Assembly (NCBI RefSeq): GCF_036511935.1 | Contig: NZ_AP028878.1 | Location: 124,001-188,000, forward strand | DNA length: 64,000 nt | Source: Marinobacter nanhaiticus D15-8W | Lineage (GTDB): Bacteria > Pseudomonadota > Gammaproteobacteria > Pseudomonadales > Oleiphilaceae | Direction of reading: 5' to 3' | Shown: positions 9,615 through 18,557 of the stretch, piece by piece | How the letters are laid out: every line of letters starts with the position of its first letter | Position numbering within the stretch: position 1 is the first letter of the stretch | The notes under the pieces: generated by a model | Seen by the model: the letters and a program-made list of their open reading frames with translations, nothing else | The model's database searches: none | What the model was told of the DNA's origin: nothing | Translations under genes and position numbers: made by a program

Positions 9615-10730
9615 ATGATTTCAGCACTCGAAAGGTTCTGGTTGCTTGGCACCCAGGGCAAGCCTGCGCGTCTGGTTCGACAGATTGCGCTCAGTAACCA
9701 GATCGGCATTCTTGGGGCGCTGGCCACCCTGCCGTATCAGGTCTTTTACCTTCTCTACGATATCGAACTGTATTGGCCGGTTTTCGTCTGCAATCTCGTG
9801 TTCATGGCCGTGTATCTGGCGGTGCCGTTAATCAATCGGCGCGGCGACCACAGCCGGGCGCGCAACCTGGTGCTGATAAACGGCTGCACACAGATCTTTG
9901 TCGTCACTTTTTTCATTGGCGGCGGGGCGGGCATCCACCTGTTCTATTTCGCCATCGGGAGCATCCAGGCACTGATATTCCGACGCCACCATTCGTGGTT
10001 ATTGGTGGCGGTGCTGGCGGGGGTGATCGCGCTCTTCATGATTTGCGAATTTGTCTTTACAGAGGGTGTGACGCCTTTGCCTCCGGCAATGGTGCCGTTC
10101 ATCTTCACGATCAGTGTCATTGGCACCATGGCGCTCAGTGGCAGCTTTTCTCATCTATTCCGTACAGAGATCGACCGGGCTGAGGAGCGACTGATTCGTA
10201 ACAATCGCGATCTGGAGAAACTCAGCACGACCGACCAGTTGACCGGGCTCGCCAATCGGCGCAGCCTCGACCAGTTCCTGGCCAGTGCCGATCTACCGGG
10301 CGGCATTGCTTCAGCTCAGCCGCTATCTGTCTTGATGTGCGATGTGGACTGTTTCAAGCCCTACAATGACTATTACGGCCACCAGGCCGGAGATGATTGT
10401 CTGCGCCGTATCGCCCAAACCCTGACCGACGTGGTGCGCCGGCCCACCGACCTAGTGGTGCGCTATGGCGGCGAGGAATTTGTCGTGGTGCTGCCCCATA
10501 CCGCCGAAGCGGACGCGTCCGTTATCGCGGAAAGGGTCCGCGAAGCGGTGGACCAGCTACAGATTCCCCACGCGGCCTCGACGGTTGCTGACCATGTGAC
10601 TCTGAGTATCGGCCTGAGTGCCCTCGGCCGCGAGGAAAGCCGGCGCGCCGCGCAGGTATTCTCACGAGCCGACCAGGCGCTTTATGAGGCCAAGACCCAG
10701 GGCCGCAACCGCGTGGTCGTCGGTACCTGA
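9615..10730 (+). CDS. Membrane-anchored diguanylate cyclase (GGDEF)
   Basis: The protein has 371 residues. Residues 1-185 contain about six transmembrane helices forming a sensory module without a clear ligand domain, followed by a short coiled linker. The C-terminal GGDEF domain has an intact active site, GGEEF at 285-289, and an RxxD product-inhibition site (RPTD) exactly five residues before it. It should therefore make cyclic di-GMP from two GTP and be feedback inhibited. No EAL domain is present. It stands alone; the signal is unknown. Confidence 0.92.
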   Translation: MISALERFWLLGTQGKPARLVRQIALSNQIGILGALATLPYQVFYLLYDIELYWPVFVCNLVFMAVYLAVPLINRRGDHSRARNLVLINGCTQIFVVTFFIGGGAGIHLFYFAIGSIQALIFRRHHSWLLVAVLAGVIALFMICEFVFTEGVTPLPPAMVPFIFTISVIGTMALSGSFSHLFRTEIDRAEERLIRNNRDLEKLSTTDQLTGLANRRSLDQFLASADLPGGIASAQPLSVLMCDVDCFKPYNDYYGHQAGDDCLRRIAQTLTDVVRRPTDLVVRYGGEEFVVVLPHTAEADASVIAERVREAVDQLQIPHAASTVADHVTLSIGLSALGREESRRAAQVFSRADQALYEAKTQGRNRVVVGT

Positions 10731-10837
10731 CCGTGATCATTTTTCCGGCAAACGTACCGCTACAATCCCTGATTGATCGGATAGACTGATCGATCCAGTA
10801 TTCCTGGATCAACCCGCAACGTTCGAAGGACAAACCG

Positions 10838-11863
10838 ATGGAAGAGGCAACGCTAGATAACCCCCAGACCACCGCCAAACCGGCGCCTTTCGGCACCGTG
10901 TTCGCCGATACCATGACCGTCACCCGCTATGTGGATGGCGTATGGTCGGAGGTGGAGTCTATTCCGGTAGCGCCTCTTTCCATTCATCCCGGCGCGCACG
11001 TGCTGCATTATGCCAGCACCTGCTTCGAGGGGCTCAAGGCGTTCCGGATGCCGGACGGCGACGTACGGATCTTCCGCCTGGATCGCCACCTGGCGCGTCT
11101 CCAGCAGAGTGCCGGTCTGGTCTGTCTGCCGGCGCCGCCCACCGATGTCGTCGAGCAAATGGTGCGCCAGACTGTCGCCGAAAGCCGCAACATCCTGCCG
11201 ACCCCACCCGGTGCCTTGTACCTGCGGCCCACGCTGATCGGCACCGAAACCAATATCGGAGCCGCTGGTGCCGCCTCTACCGAGGCGATGTTCTACGTAC
11301 TGGCGTCCCCTGTAGGCGACTACTTCTCCGGTGGCGGTCGCCCGCTGTCGATCCTGATCGAAGATCAGCAGATGCGCAGCGCGCCCGGTTTCGGCCAGGC
11401 CAAGACCGGCGGCAATTACGCTTCGGCCCTGCGCCACGTGATCCGGGGCCGCAATGAACAGGGTGTGGACCAGGTGCTGTTCTGCCCCAACGGCGATGTG
11501 CAGGAAACCGGCGCGTCCAACTTCTTCCTGGTCAACGATCGGCAATTGCTGACCAAACCGCTGGACAGCTCGTTCCTTCACGGCGTAACGCGGGATTCAG
11601 TGGTGACCCTGGCCAGCCACCTGGGCTATGAGGTGATCGAGCGGGACTTCACCGTCGATGACATCAAGGACTGGATCAAGACCGGCGAGGCTATGTTGTC
11701 GGGCACTGCTGCCGTGCTCGCTGGCGTGGGCAAATTCGTTCACGATGGGCGGGAGTACGTGGTCAACGATGGCAAGATCGGTCCCAATACCCAGCGCCTG
11801 CGTGAAGCACTGGTTGGCATCCAGACCGGTACTGACGAGGATGTATTTGGCTGGCTGTCCTGA
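10838..11863 (+). CDS. ilvE: Branched-chain amino acid aminotransferase
   Basis: This 341-residue PLP enzyme of fold type IV transfers amino groups between glutamate and the keto acids of leucine, isoleucine and valine (EC 2.6.1.42). The PLP Lys lies in GFGQAKTGGNYASALR, and ETGASNFFLV is the usual cofactor-phosphate region. Length and the N-terminal FADTMTV/HPGAHVLHY pattern match the group II branch of about 340 residues rather than the shorter enteric enzyme. GAAGGA lies 7 nt before the ATG. Monocistronic, with its own terminator. Confidence 0.93.
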   Translation: MEEATLDNPQTTAKPAPFGTVFADTMTVTRYVDGVWSEVESIPVAPLSIHPGAHVLHYASTCFEGLKAFRMPDGDVRIFRLDRHLARLQQSAGLVCLPAPPTDVVEQMVRQTVAESRNILPTPPGALYLRPTLIGTETNIGAAGAASTEAMFYVLASPVGDYFSGGGRPLSILIEDQQMRSAPGFGQAKTGGNYASALRHVIRGRNEQGVDQVLFCPNGDVQETGASNFFLVNDRQLLTKPLDSSFLHGVTRDSVVTLASHLGYEVIERDFTVDDIKDWIKTGEAMLSGTAAVLAGVGKFVHDGREYVVNDGKIGPNTQRLREALVGIQTGTDEDVFGWLS

Positions 11864-11884
11864 AGCTGTAACCCAGCTTGGATC

Positions 11885-11922
11885 AGAAAAGGGGTGTGGC
11901 TTTGACCGCACCCCCTTTTTAG
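11885..11922 (+). terminator. Rho-independent terminator of ilvE
   Basis: An A-run and GGGGTG pair with CACCCC across a short loop, followed by a T-tract (CCCTTTTTAG). It lies 22 bp after the ilvE stop and before the convergent oxidoreductase genes. Confidence 0.75.
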
Positions 11923-11959
11923 TTTCCAGTTAGAGTCTATTCTGGTTTACAGATAGCTT

Positions 11960-14209
11960 CTAGGCCGTCGCCGACGGCACATTCTCCATCAGCTTCTCCT
12001 TGCGGATCGGCAGTTCCCGGATGCGTTTGCCGGTGGCGTGATAGATCGCGTTGGCAATGGCGGCGCTCACTCCAGTAATGCCAATCTCGCCAATACCCCG
12101 CGCGCCGAACTCGTTGAACGCGTAATCCGGGTAATCCAGCAGAATCACCTCCATTTCCGGCGGTTGGTCAGCGTGGGTGGGCACCAGGTATTCGGCGTAA
12201 TTGTTGTTGACCGGGATACCGTTGCGCGCATCGTACTCCGTACCCTCGAACAGTGCGCTACCAATGCCCATCACCAGCGAGCCTTCGACCTGGTTGCGTG
12301 AGGTTTTCGAGTTGATGACCTGCCCCACGTCGATGGCACTGACCACACGGCTGACCCGTAGGTTGGAGATGCCCGGATCCCAGCGAATCTCCACGAAGTG
12401 CGCGCCAAAGGAGCGGAACGAGTAGCTGTCCGTATCCGCGCCACCGGTATGGCCTTCACCATCGGCACTGGCGAGGCGTTGGCTTGCCAGGACCTCGGTA
12501 AAGTCCACCGACCGGCCGTCACTGTGGTGCAGCTTACCGTTGGCGAACGACAGGTCTTCGGCCTTGGCGCCTTCGAGTGGACTTTTCTTGCCAGTGGCAT
12601 GATCCATGAGCTGGTCGATAGCCAGTCTCGTGGCTTTGGCGACCGCCGGCAAGGTGGTGGCCGTGGCCCAGGAGCCACCCGAGATCGGGCCTTCCGGATA
12701 GGCGGTATCGCCCAACTTGACCGTGATCTTCTCCACCGGCAACCCGGTCACGCTGCTGACCGCCTGGGCCACCACGGTATAGGTACCGGTGCCGATATCC
12801 TGCGTGGCGCAGGTCACATAGGCGGTACCGTCGGCCCGCAAGGATACGCGGGCATCGCAGGCTCGACGCAGGGCCTCCCAGTTGCAGGCGGCCATACCCC
12901 AGCCGATGATCTCGTTGCCATCCCGCATCGAACCGATCTCGGGGCTCCGCTTCGACCAGCCAAAGCTCTCCGCCGCCTGCTGAGTCGCTTCGCGGATCTT
13001 GTTGCTGGACCAGGGCAGGTCCTTGGACTGATCCCGCTCGGAGTAGTTGTTCATGCGGAACTCGAGTGGATCGATACCCGCCGCAACGGCCATTTCGTCG
13101 ATGGCCGACTCCAGGGCAAACAGCCCGGGCGTCGCGCCAGGGGCGCGCATGGACGTGGGTGTGCCACGGTTCACCTGCGTGGTTTCGTGAGTCACGGTGA
13201 CATCCTCGCAACCATAGAGGGCCTTGGTCATGGCGCCACAGGTTTCCACGTACTGATCGGTGAACGAGGTGGTGTTGATCGAGTCATGGCTGATCGACAC
13301 CAGCTTGCCGTTGTCATCCGTACCCAGCCGCAGGCGCTGGCGGGTTTCAGGGCGATGGCCGGTCGTGGTGAACATCTGGTTACGCGGAACCACCACCTGC
13401 ACCGGGCGATCCAGCATTTTTGCCGCCGCGGCGGCCGTGACGGCATGGGGCCACATCCACAGCTTGCTGCCAAAGCCAGATCCGATGAACGGTGAAATCA
13501 CCTCCACCTGGTTCGGTGCGATGCCGAAGATCTTGGCCAGCGCGCCACGCTCCTGCAGCACCGCCTGGGAGGCCTCGTAGACCTTGAGCTGGTCGTCGCG
13601 CCACTCGGCGACGGTGGCGTGCATCTCCATCGGGTTATGGGTCTCTACCGAGGTGTGGTAGGTCACGTCGATGGTATGAGCGGCGTTACCAAACGCGGCA
13701 TCGGCGTCGCCGCGCTGGTGGTTGTTCTGGCTGCCGGTGGGCTGGGTGCCATGGGCCTTGACCGCCTGGTCGAGGTTGGCGATCGCGTCGTGCTCTTCGT
13801 AGTCCACCTTCACCTTGTAAGCCGCCGCCCGGGCGTTCTCGAAGGTATCGGCCACCACGAGTGCGACGAACTGCCCGGCGTAGTAGACGGTGTCGTCCTC
13901 GAACGGCAGGCGAGTCTCCTCCACCTTGTTCTGCTGGGCCATGGACGAGGGCGTGTGGTAAAGCTCGGGGAAGTGACCGTGGTGGAAAATATCGATCACC
14001 CCGGGAGAGGCTTTCGCCTCGCCCAGGTCGATATTCCTGATCTTCCCGCTGGCAATCGTGCTGAACACGCCGTGGCCGTAGACCATGTTCTCCGGCTGGT
14101 GATCCGACGCGTAAGGGGCACTGCCTGTGACCTTCAGGCGCCCGTCGATTCGCTTGGGCCCGGCACCGATGATGGCGGCATTGGGTTTTGAGGCTGCATT
14201 TTCACTCAT
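11960..14209 (-). CDS. paoC: Aldehyde oxidoreductase molybdopterin-binding subunit (PaoC-like)
   Basis: This 749-residue large subunit belongs to the xanthine oxidase family and binds the molybdenum cofactor. It shows GAGPKRIDGRLKVTG at the start, the IGSGFGSKLWMW and MRAPGATPGLFALE cofactor loops, and GARGIGEIG near the C-terminus with the likely catalytic Glu at residue 708. It forms an operon with the FAD and 2Fe-2S subunits, in the order FeS, FAD, Mo. The family oxidises aldehydes to acids with water as oxygen source. The chaperone gene (paoD/xdhC) that usually helps insert the cofactor is not in this window. Confidence 0.88.
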   Translation of the reverse strand: MSENAASKPNAAIIGAGPKRIDGRLKVTGSAPYASDHQPENMVYGHGVFSTIASGKIRNIDLGEAKASPGVIDIFHHGHFPELYHTPSSMAQQNKVEETRLPFEDDTVYYAGQFVALVVADTFENARAAAYKVKVDYEEHDAIANLDQAVKAHGTQPTGSQNNHQRGDADAAFGNAAHTIDVTYHTSVETHNPMEMHATVAEWRDDQLKVYEASQAVLQERGALAKIFGIAPNQVEVISPFIGSGFGSKLWMWPHAVTAAAAAKMLDRPVQVVVPRNQMFTTTGHRPETRQRLRLGTDDNGKLVSISHDSINTTSFTDQYVETCGAMTKALYGCEDVTVTHETTQVNRGTPTSMRAPGATPGLFALESAIDEMAVAAGIDPLEFRMNNYSERDQSKDLPWSSNKIREATQQAAESFGWSKRSPEIGSMRDGNEIIGWGMAACNWEALRRACDARVSLRADGTAYVTCATQDIGTGTYTVVAQAVSSVTGLPVEKITVKLGDTAYPEGPISGGSWATATTLPAVAKATRLAIDQLMDHATGKKSPLEGAKAEDLSFANGKLHHSDGRSVDFTEVLASQRLASADGEGHTGGADTDSYSFRSFGAHFVEIRWDPGISNLRVSRVVSAIDVGQVINSKTSRNQVEGSLVMGIGSALFEGTEYDARNGIPVNNNYAEYLVPTHADQPPEMEVILLDYPDYAFNEFGARGIGEIGITGVSAAIANAIYHATGKRIRELPIRKEKLMENVPSATA

Positions 14210-14234
14210 GGCAATCTCCTTTGCTCGCCAGCCA

Positions 14235-15215
14235 TCAGGCGGTCAGTGTGGACAGGTTGCGGATGACGGCCTGCTGGCCCAGCGGAATCTTGAAGGCGTT
14301 GTGCTCGTAAGGCTGCGCATCGCGAAAGATAATTTCCGCGGCTTTGGCGAAGGCCGATTCCGAGACGTTCTGGCCGATCAGTGCCCGTTCCGCTTCCTTC
14401 GCCCGCCAGGGCTTGGTGCCCACCCCGCCCAGGGCAATGCGCGCATCGCGCACGGTGCCGCCATCGGTGGCGACGATCACCGCGCTCGAAGCCAGCGCAA
14501 ACTGGTAGGACGAGCGGTCCCGCAGCTTGAGATAGCCCGATCGGTTGCCGGAGATCGGGGCGTCGAGCGTGACATGCGTGATCAGCTCGTCCTCTTTCAG
14601 TGCGTGCTCCTCGTGTGGGGTATCGCCGGGCAGAAGGTGGAATTCGAGGAAATCGATTTCACGGGGGCCGCCTGGGCCTTCCACCGTCACTGTCGCGCCG
14701 ATGGCGGCCATGGCCACGCACATGTCCGACGGATGGGTGGCGATGCAGTGCTCGCTGGTGCCCAGTACCGCGTGGACGCTGCGATTGTGTCCGCCGATAG
14801 CGGCACAGCCGGAACCGGGTTCGCGCTTGTTGCAGGGCGAATAGCCATCCCGGAAATAGGGGCAGCGAACCCGCTGCATAACATTGCCGGCGGTGGTTGC
14901 CTTGTTACGCAGCTGGCGGCTGGCACCAGAGAGCAGCGCCTCGCTGAGCACCTTATAGTCCTGCTGCACCCGGTCGTCGTAGGCGAGCGCCGTATTGCTC
15001 ACGCGCGCGCCGATGCGAAGGCGGCCGTCGGATAGGCGCTCGATCTGGTCGAGGCCCAGGCCGTTGATATCCACCACCTGTTCCGGCCGCATGATGTCGA
15101 TCTTCATCATGTCCAATAGGTTTGTGCCCCCGCCCAGGTAGGCGGATGGGCGGTCGGCGTGGGTGGCGACCGCCTGATCAGTCTGTGAGGGACGGGCATA
15201 GTCGAAGTGTCGCAT
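14235..15215 (-). CDS. paoB: Aldehyde oxidoreductase FAD-binding subunit (PaoB-like)
   Basis: This 326-residue medium subunit is of the CO-dehydrogenase flavoprotein type. FAD-binding segments are AYLGGGTNLLDMMK (about 26-38) and TTAGNVMQRVRCPYF. A cysteine-rich insert with C118, C128, C137 and C157 (RCPYF, SPCNKREPGSGC) matches the extra 4Fe-4S cluster known in E. coli PaoB and absent from ordinary xanthine dehydrogenases. Its start overlaps the stop of the 2Fe-2S gene by one base (TGATG), so the two are translationally coupled. Confidence 0.88.
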   Translation of the reverse strand: MRHFDYARPSQTDQAVATHADRPSAYLGGGTNLLDMMKIDIMRPEQVVDINGLGLDQIERLSDGRLRIGARVSNTALAYDDRVQQDYKVLSEALLSGASRQLRNKATTAGNVMQRVRCPYFRDGYSPCNKREPGSGCAAIGGHNRSVHAVLGTSEHCIATHPSDMCVAMAAIGATVTVEGPGGPREIDFLEFHLLPGDTPHEEHALKEDELITHVTLDAPISGNRSGYLKLRDRSSYQFALASSAVIVATDGGTVRDARIALGGVGTKPWRAKEAERALIGQNVSESAFAKAAEIIFRDAQPYEHNAFKIPLGQQAVIRNLSTLTA

Positions 15216-15898
15216 CAGCTGATCCCTCCGAGTTTGCGGTGGGCGGACTGTATTGCCGCGAGGATGTTGTTATAGGCGCCACAGCGGCAGATGTTGCCGC
15301 TCATGGCCTCGCGTACGGCGCCAGCGTCGTTCTTGGGGATGCGCTCGTCTTCGAGCACGTTAAGCGCGCTCATGATCTGGCCGGAGGTGCAGTAGCCGCA
15401 CTGGTAGGCGTCCTCCTCCCAGAATGCTTCCTGCAGCGCGTGGAGCCGTTCGTTATCGGCCACGCCCTCGACAGTGGTGATTTCGTCACCGTCGTGGGCC
15501 ACGGCCAGCGACAGGCAGGAATTGACCGACGTGCCGTTGATATGAAGGGTGCAGGCACCGCACTGGCCCAGGTCGCAGCCTTTCTTGGTGCCGGTCAGCC
15601 CGAGCCGTTCCCGTAGCACGTCCAGCAGGATGGCATTGGGGGCGACGTTGAGCGTGTGGGCCTTACCGTTAACGGTCAGTTTGATCTGGCGTTCACCCTC
15701 TGCGGGAGCGCCGTCCTGCTGGGCTTCCACTTCGTCAGCGCCAGCCTGAGCCATGGATGCCCATGTGGGCGTAGTCGCTGCAACGCCTGTAGCGCCCATG
15801 GATTTGAGAAACGTTCTGCGGGACGAGAGGAAAGCGTCATATGTCTTGACGCCATTTCCTCGGTCCTCGCCGGAAGGATTGCTGTCCTTGCCTGACAT
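15215..15898 (-). CDS. paoA: Aldehyde oxidoreductase 2Fe-2S subunit with Tat signal (PaoA-like)
   Basis: This 227-residue small subunit carries two 2Fe-2S clusters. Cys108, 113, 116 and 128 (GCDLGQCGACTLHING) form the plant-ferredoxin type; Cys167, 170, 204 and 206 (CGYC, CRC) form the second. Residues 25-52 are a twin-arginine signal (SSRRTFLKS, hydrophobic stretch, then an A-x-A site), so the assembled complex should be exported folded to the periplasm, as in E. coli PaoABC. AGGAGG lies 9 nt before the ATG. First gene of the operon. The usual role is periplasmic aldehyde detoxification. Confidence 0.9.
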   Translation of the reverse strand: MSGKDSNPSGEDRGNGVKTYDAFLSSRRTFLKSMGATGVAATTPTWASMAQAGADEVEAQQDGAPAEGERQIKLTVNGKAHTLNVAPNAILLDVLRERLGLTGTKKGCDLGQCGACTLHINGTSVNSCLSLAVAHDGDEITTVEGVADNERLHALQEAFWEEDAYQCGYCTSGQIMSALNVLEDERIPKNDAGAVREAMSGNICRCGAYNNILAAIQSAHRKLGGIS

Positions 15899-16192
15899 GA
15901 CGGGAACCTCCTGGGTTCAGGCACGTCATCCCTATACTGCGCGATGAGTACCCCGTGTGATGGTCGTAAACATGAAAGTCGCTCTCTTTGTCGCATCCAG
16001 CATGGCGTTAGCCGTTATTTTTTGGTGATTGGCATTGTTTTATCCGAGGGTGGCCTGGCCACAACCTGTTTTCAATAACACCGGTTGTAAAATACGCCAA
16101 TGAGACAGAACAGGATGAATACTGCTTGCGGTTGTGGTTAAGTTTTCCCAGACCTGTCGAAGGTAAGTTCGTTCCGTAAAGGATGTTTTCGA

Positions 16193-16396
16193 ATGACTGA
16201 TACCACTGCGCTTTTCATTGCGCTGTTTTTTGGGTCCGCCGGTCTGGGTTATCTGGTCTATGGCCGTCGCCAGGAAAAGAAGGTCTTTTTCTACACCGGC
16301 ATCGCACTGATGCTTTTTCCCTACGTTATCAACGCGACCCTGCCGATGTTGGCCGTGGGTGCCGGTCTGTTGCTGCTGCCCAAATTCCTGCCCTGA
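16193..16396 (+). CDS. Small membrane protein, unknown function
   Basis: This 67-residue protein is predicted to hold two hydrophobic segments (about 5-23 and 34-60) around the basic loop YGRRQEKK, so it is a small inner-membrane hairpin. Similar proteins of this size occur in gammaproteobacteria without known function. It is convergent with the DUF1206 gene. Confidence 0.65.
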   Translation: MTDTTALFIALFFGSAGLGYLVYGRRQEKKVFFYTGIALMLFPYVINATLPMLAVGAGLLLLPKFLP

Positions 16397-16412
16397 GTGG
16401 CGAGAGACCTGG

Positions 16413-17225
16413 CTAGACCCGGATACGCCGGAAGGCCGCCTCAAGGAAGTTATACAACCCGAAAGCGATCAGGCCTGCGGCGACGATCCCCAGTAACCAC
16501 TCACCGTAGGGGGAATTGCGCAGCGTATCCATGGCTTCGCCCATCCCCTTGATATCCGAACTGTTGGCCCTGCGGGCCGAATCGATCAGGAACCAGCCGA
16601 CCATGCACCAGACCACGCCACGGGCGACCAGTCCGAACCGGCACAATGGCTTGATCCAGATACGGTGATCTTCAGGGATCTCCATATAGCGATCGAACCT
16701 TGCGGTAAATCCCTTGAACAAGTGAGCCAGTCCGACCACGACGACGAAGACGCCCACCAGGGCGAGGACGAGTTGGCCCGTATCGGTGGCCAGGAAGGCC
16801 TGCCCTTGCCCCTGCGCTGCTCCACCACCGCTGCTGGTTCGCAGGTGCAGGAAAAGTTTGCCAGCCCAGTAGGCCAGCACTGCGTGGGTAATAGCACTGA
16901 TCAACAGACCTGCACGGATCGCCAATCCCTTGGCCGTGAAACCATGACGGTCGGCATCGAACAGGGCCTGGGTCAGGCGCCACGCCACATAACCGACCAG
17001 GCCTACGATCAGGGCCAGCATCAGCGTGTTACCCAGCGGTTGACGCATGATTTCGGTCAAGGCCCCTCGGGTGTCGGTAGTTCCACCGCCCTCGCCCATT
17101 ACGGAGGCCACTGCCAGGGCGCCAATAACGAGGTAAATAAGGCCGCGGGCGCAATAGCCCATGCGCGCCAGGATCTTGAACGGTTTTCTGGCTACGGCTT
17201 CATCCATAACGTCGTCGAAGGCCAT
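16413..17225 (-). CDS. DUF1206 family membrane protein
   Basis: The product is about 270 residues long and has three repeats of a two-helix unit, each starting with a motif like ARMGYCARGLIYLVIGALA (about 12-30) or RFGLVARGVVWCMVGWF. This is the DUF1206 pattern, six transmembrane helices in total. The function of the family is not known. The ATG at 17225 starts MAFDDVMDE; an in-frame TTG at 17258 overlaps the only good ribosome-site-like sequence (GAGAGGAGAG), so the true start is unsettled. Confidence 0.82.
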   Translation of the reverse strand: MAFDDVMDEAVARKPFKILARMGYCARGLIYLVIGALAVASVMGEGGGTTDTRGALTEIMRQPLGNTLMLALIVGLVGYVAWRLTQALFDADRHGFTAKGLAIRAGLLISAITHAVLAYWAGKLFLHLRTSSGGGAAQGQGQAFLATDTGQLVLALVGVFVVVVGLAHLFKGFTARFDRYMEIPEDHRIWIKPLCRFGLVARGVVWCMVGWFLIDSARRANSSDIKGMGEAMDTLRNSPYGEWLLGIVAAGLIAFGLYNFLEAAFRRIRV

Positions 17226-17408
17226 GATAATCCGGTTAAAGGTTGTCTCTCCTCTCAAGCTACAGGTAAATGGGCATGGAAAAACATTGCCGTTTCCTCA
17301 TGTTCGGTGAAAGCTGCATTCTGTGTGGTGGCCAGGTATGGTGCGATAAGTTAACGCTGTTCCAGGCCCTTGCCGGGTTTGACTACCGTCGTTACAGGAG
17401 GCTGAACC

Positions 17409-18116
17409 ATGACCGCAACCCATCCTTCCCAATCCTCTCGTGCCTTACTGCAAGACAAACGTATCCTCGTCACCCAGGCTGAGGATTTCATGGGGCCGGC
17501 CCTGTGCCGAACGTTAGCCAGCCACGGCGCCGAGGTGGTGGAAGACACCCTGCCGCTCATGCCGACAGGCGCAGCGATAGAGGTCATCAGGAATGCTGGC
17601 GATGTAGACGTCCTGGTCGCCAACCTGGCAATCGAGGCGCCCAGCACCCAGGCTGGGGAGGTCACCGAGGACGAGTGGCGCAGCGTATTTTCGGCCCTGG
17701 TCGATCCCTTACCTCGCTTGGTTAAGGCCGTGCTGCCCGGCATGATCGAACGCGGCAAGGGCAAGATCCTGGTGATGGGCAGCGCTTCGGCCCTACGCGG
17801 TATGAAACGGGCCTCCACATACAGCGCCGCCCGTGGCGCGCAATTGGCCTATGTGCAGTCGGTGGGTGTGGAGCTCGCCAAGTACAACATCCAGGTCAAC
17901 GCCATCGCCCAGAACTTCGTGGACAACCCCACGTACTTCCCGAAAGAGGTGCAGGAAAATCCCCGTTTCCAGGATCGTTTGAAACGAGAAGTACCGTTGG
18001 GACGATTGGTCTCACCGGAGGAGGATGCGGAGTTCGTGGCCTATCTCTGTAGCGATGCTGCAAATTGTTTTGTGGGGCAGGTGTTTCCGGTATCGGGGGG
18101 CTGGGCCATTCGATAG
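17409..18116 (+). CDS. Halohydrin dehalogenase-like SDR protein
   Basis: This 235-residue SDR-fold protein lacks the Gly-rich NAD(P) motif. In its place is T22-x4-F27-x-G29 (TQAEDFMG), the nucleophile/halide-pocket motif of halohydrin dehalogenases. The catalytic residues fit S125-x12-Y138-x3-R142, with Arg instead of the SDR Lys, again diagnostic of that family (HheC uses Ser132, Tyr145 and Arg149). C-terminal segments such as ELAKYNIQVNAIAQNF and GQVFPVSGGW also resemble HheC. Known members convert vicinal haloalcohols to epoxides and open epoxides with small anions. GGAG lies 8 nt before the ATG. Natural substrate unknown; no other dehalogenation gene is adjacent. Confidence 0.82.
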   Translation: MTATHPSQSSRALLQDKRILVTQAEDFMGPALCRTLASHGAEVVEDTLPLMPTGAAIEVIRNAGDVDVLVANLAIEAPSTQAGEVTEDEWRSVFSALVDPLPRLVKAVLPGMIERGKGKILVMGSASALRGMKRASTYSAARGAQLAYVQSVGVELAKYNIQVNAIAQNFVDNPTYFPKEVQENPRFQDRLKREVPLGRLVSPEEDAEFVAYLCSDAANCFVGQVFPVSGGWAIR

Positions 18117-18174
18117 TGCCGGCTGGGCTGGGGAGCCCTTTGCGCCTTGGACTCCCCATTTGAAAAGCCAAACA

Positions 18175-18435
18175 TTAATGGTTGAAACGAGCGTCGACCA
18201 CTTCTCCGCGGACCACGGTATGGTCACCCGAGTATGGCGCGCTGACAGCGTCGTTGTGATGTTTGCCATCAACGATTTCACCACGAACGACGGTGTAGTC
18301 GCCTGAGTAGGGCTCATACACGGTCGGGCCCTGGATGGCGGCATCCGATTTGCGGTCAGCCAGGCTCGCATTGGCGGTAACGCTCACGGTAGCCAGTACG
18401 ATGGCGATCAGGGTATTCAGGGTAAGTTCGCGCAT
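18175..18435 (-). CDS. Small exported protein with two tandem repeats
   Basis: The 86-residue precursor has a signal peptide (residues 1-24, cut after ANA) and a mature part of about 62 residues. The mature part is mostly two copies of a 15-residue unit: PYSGDYTVVRGEIVD and PYSGDHTVVRGEVVD, joined by GKHHNDAVSA. It has no cysteines. The repeats are rich in Gly, Asp and beta-prone residues. AGGAGAAAAG lies about 4-13 nt before the ATG. Two strong DNA palindromes lie upstream, one matching a site before the neighbouring LysR gene, so it is a likely target of that regulator. No family was recognised. Confidence 0.78.
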   Translation of the reverse strand: MRELTLNTLIAIVLATVSVTANASLADRKSDAAIQGPTVYEPYSGDYTVVRGEIVDGKHHNDAVSAPYSGDHTVVRGEVVDARFNH

Positions 18436-18527
18436 GTCTTTTCTCCTCGTTCGTCAGTCACTGTGATGTTGCTGGTGAGGCAATGTTTTTGCCCTCCAGA
18501 TGCAGTGATTATCGAGGAGTCCAATCA

Positions 18528-18544
18528 CATAGAATAATTCTATG
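18528..18544. promoter_or_regulatory. Perfect 8-1-8 palindrome upstream of the repeat-protein gene
   Basis: CATAGAATAATTCTATG is perfectly self-complementary around a central A. It lies about 93-109 bp before the ATG of the small exported protein and 13 bp from the CATCAC palindrome. It contains a T-N11-A core as LysR sites do. Binder unknown. Confidence 0.5.
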
Positions 18545-18557
18545 ATGATATCTCACA

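Noticed and set aside
12398..13495. Plus-strand open frame of 365 codons inside the aldehyde oxidoreductase large-subunit gene
   Set aside because: It is fully antisense to a conserved gene, shows no family motif and has no ribosome site.
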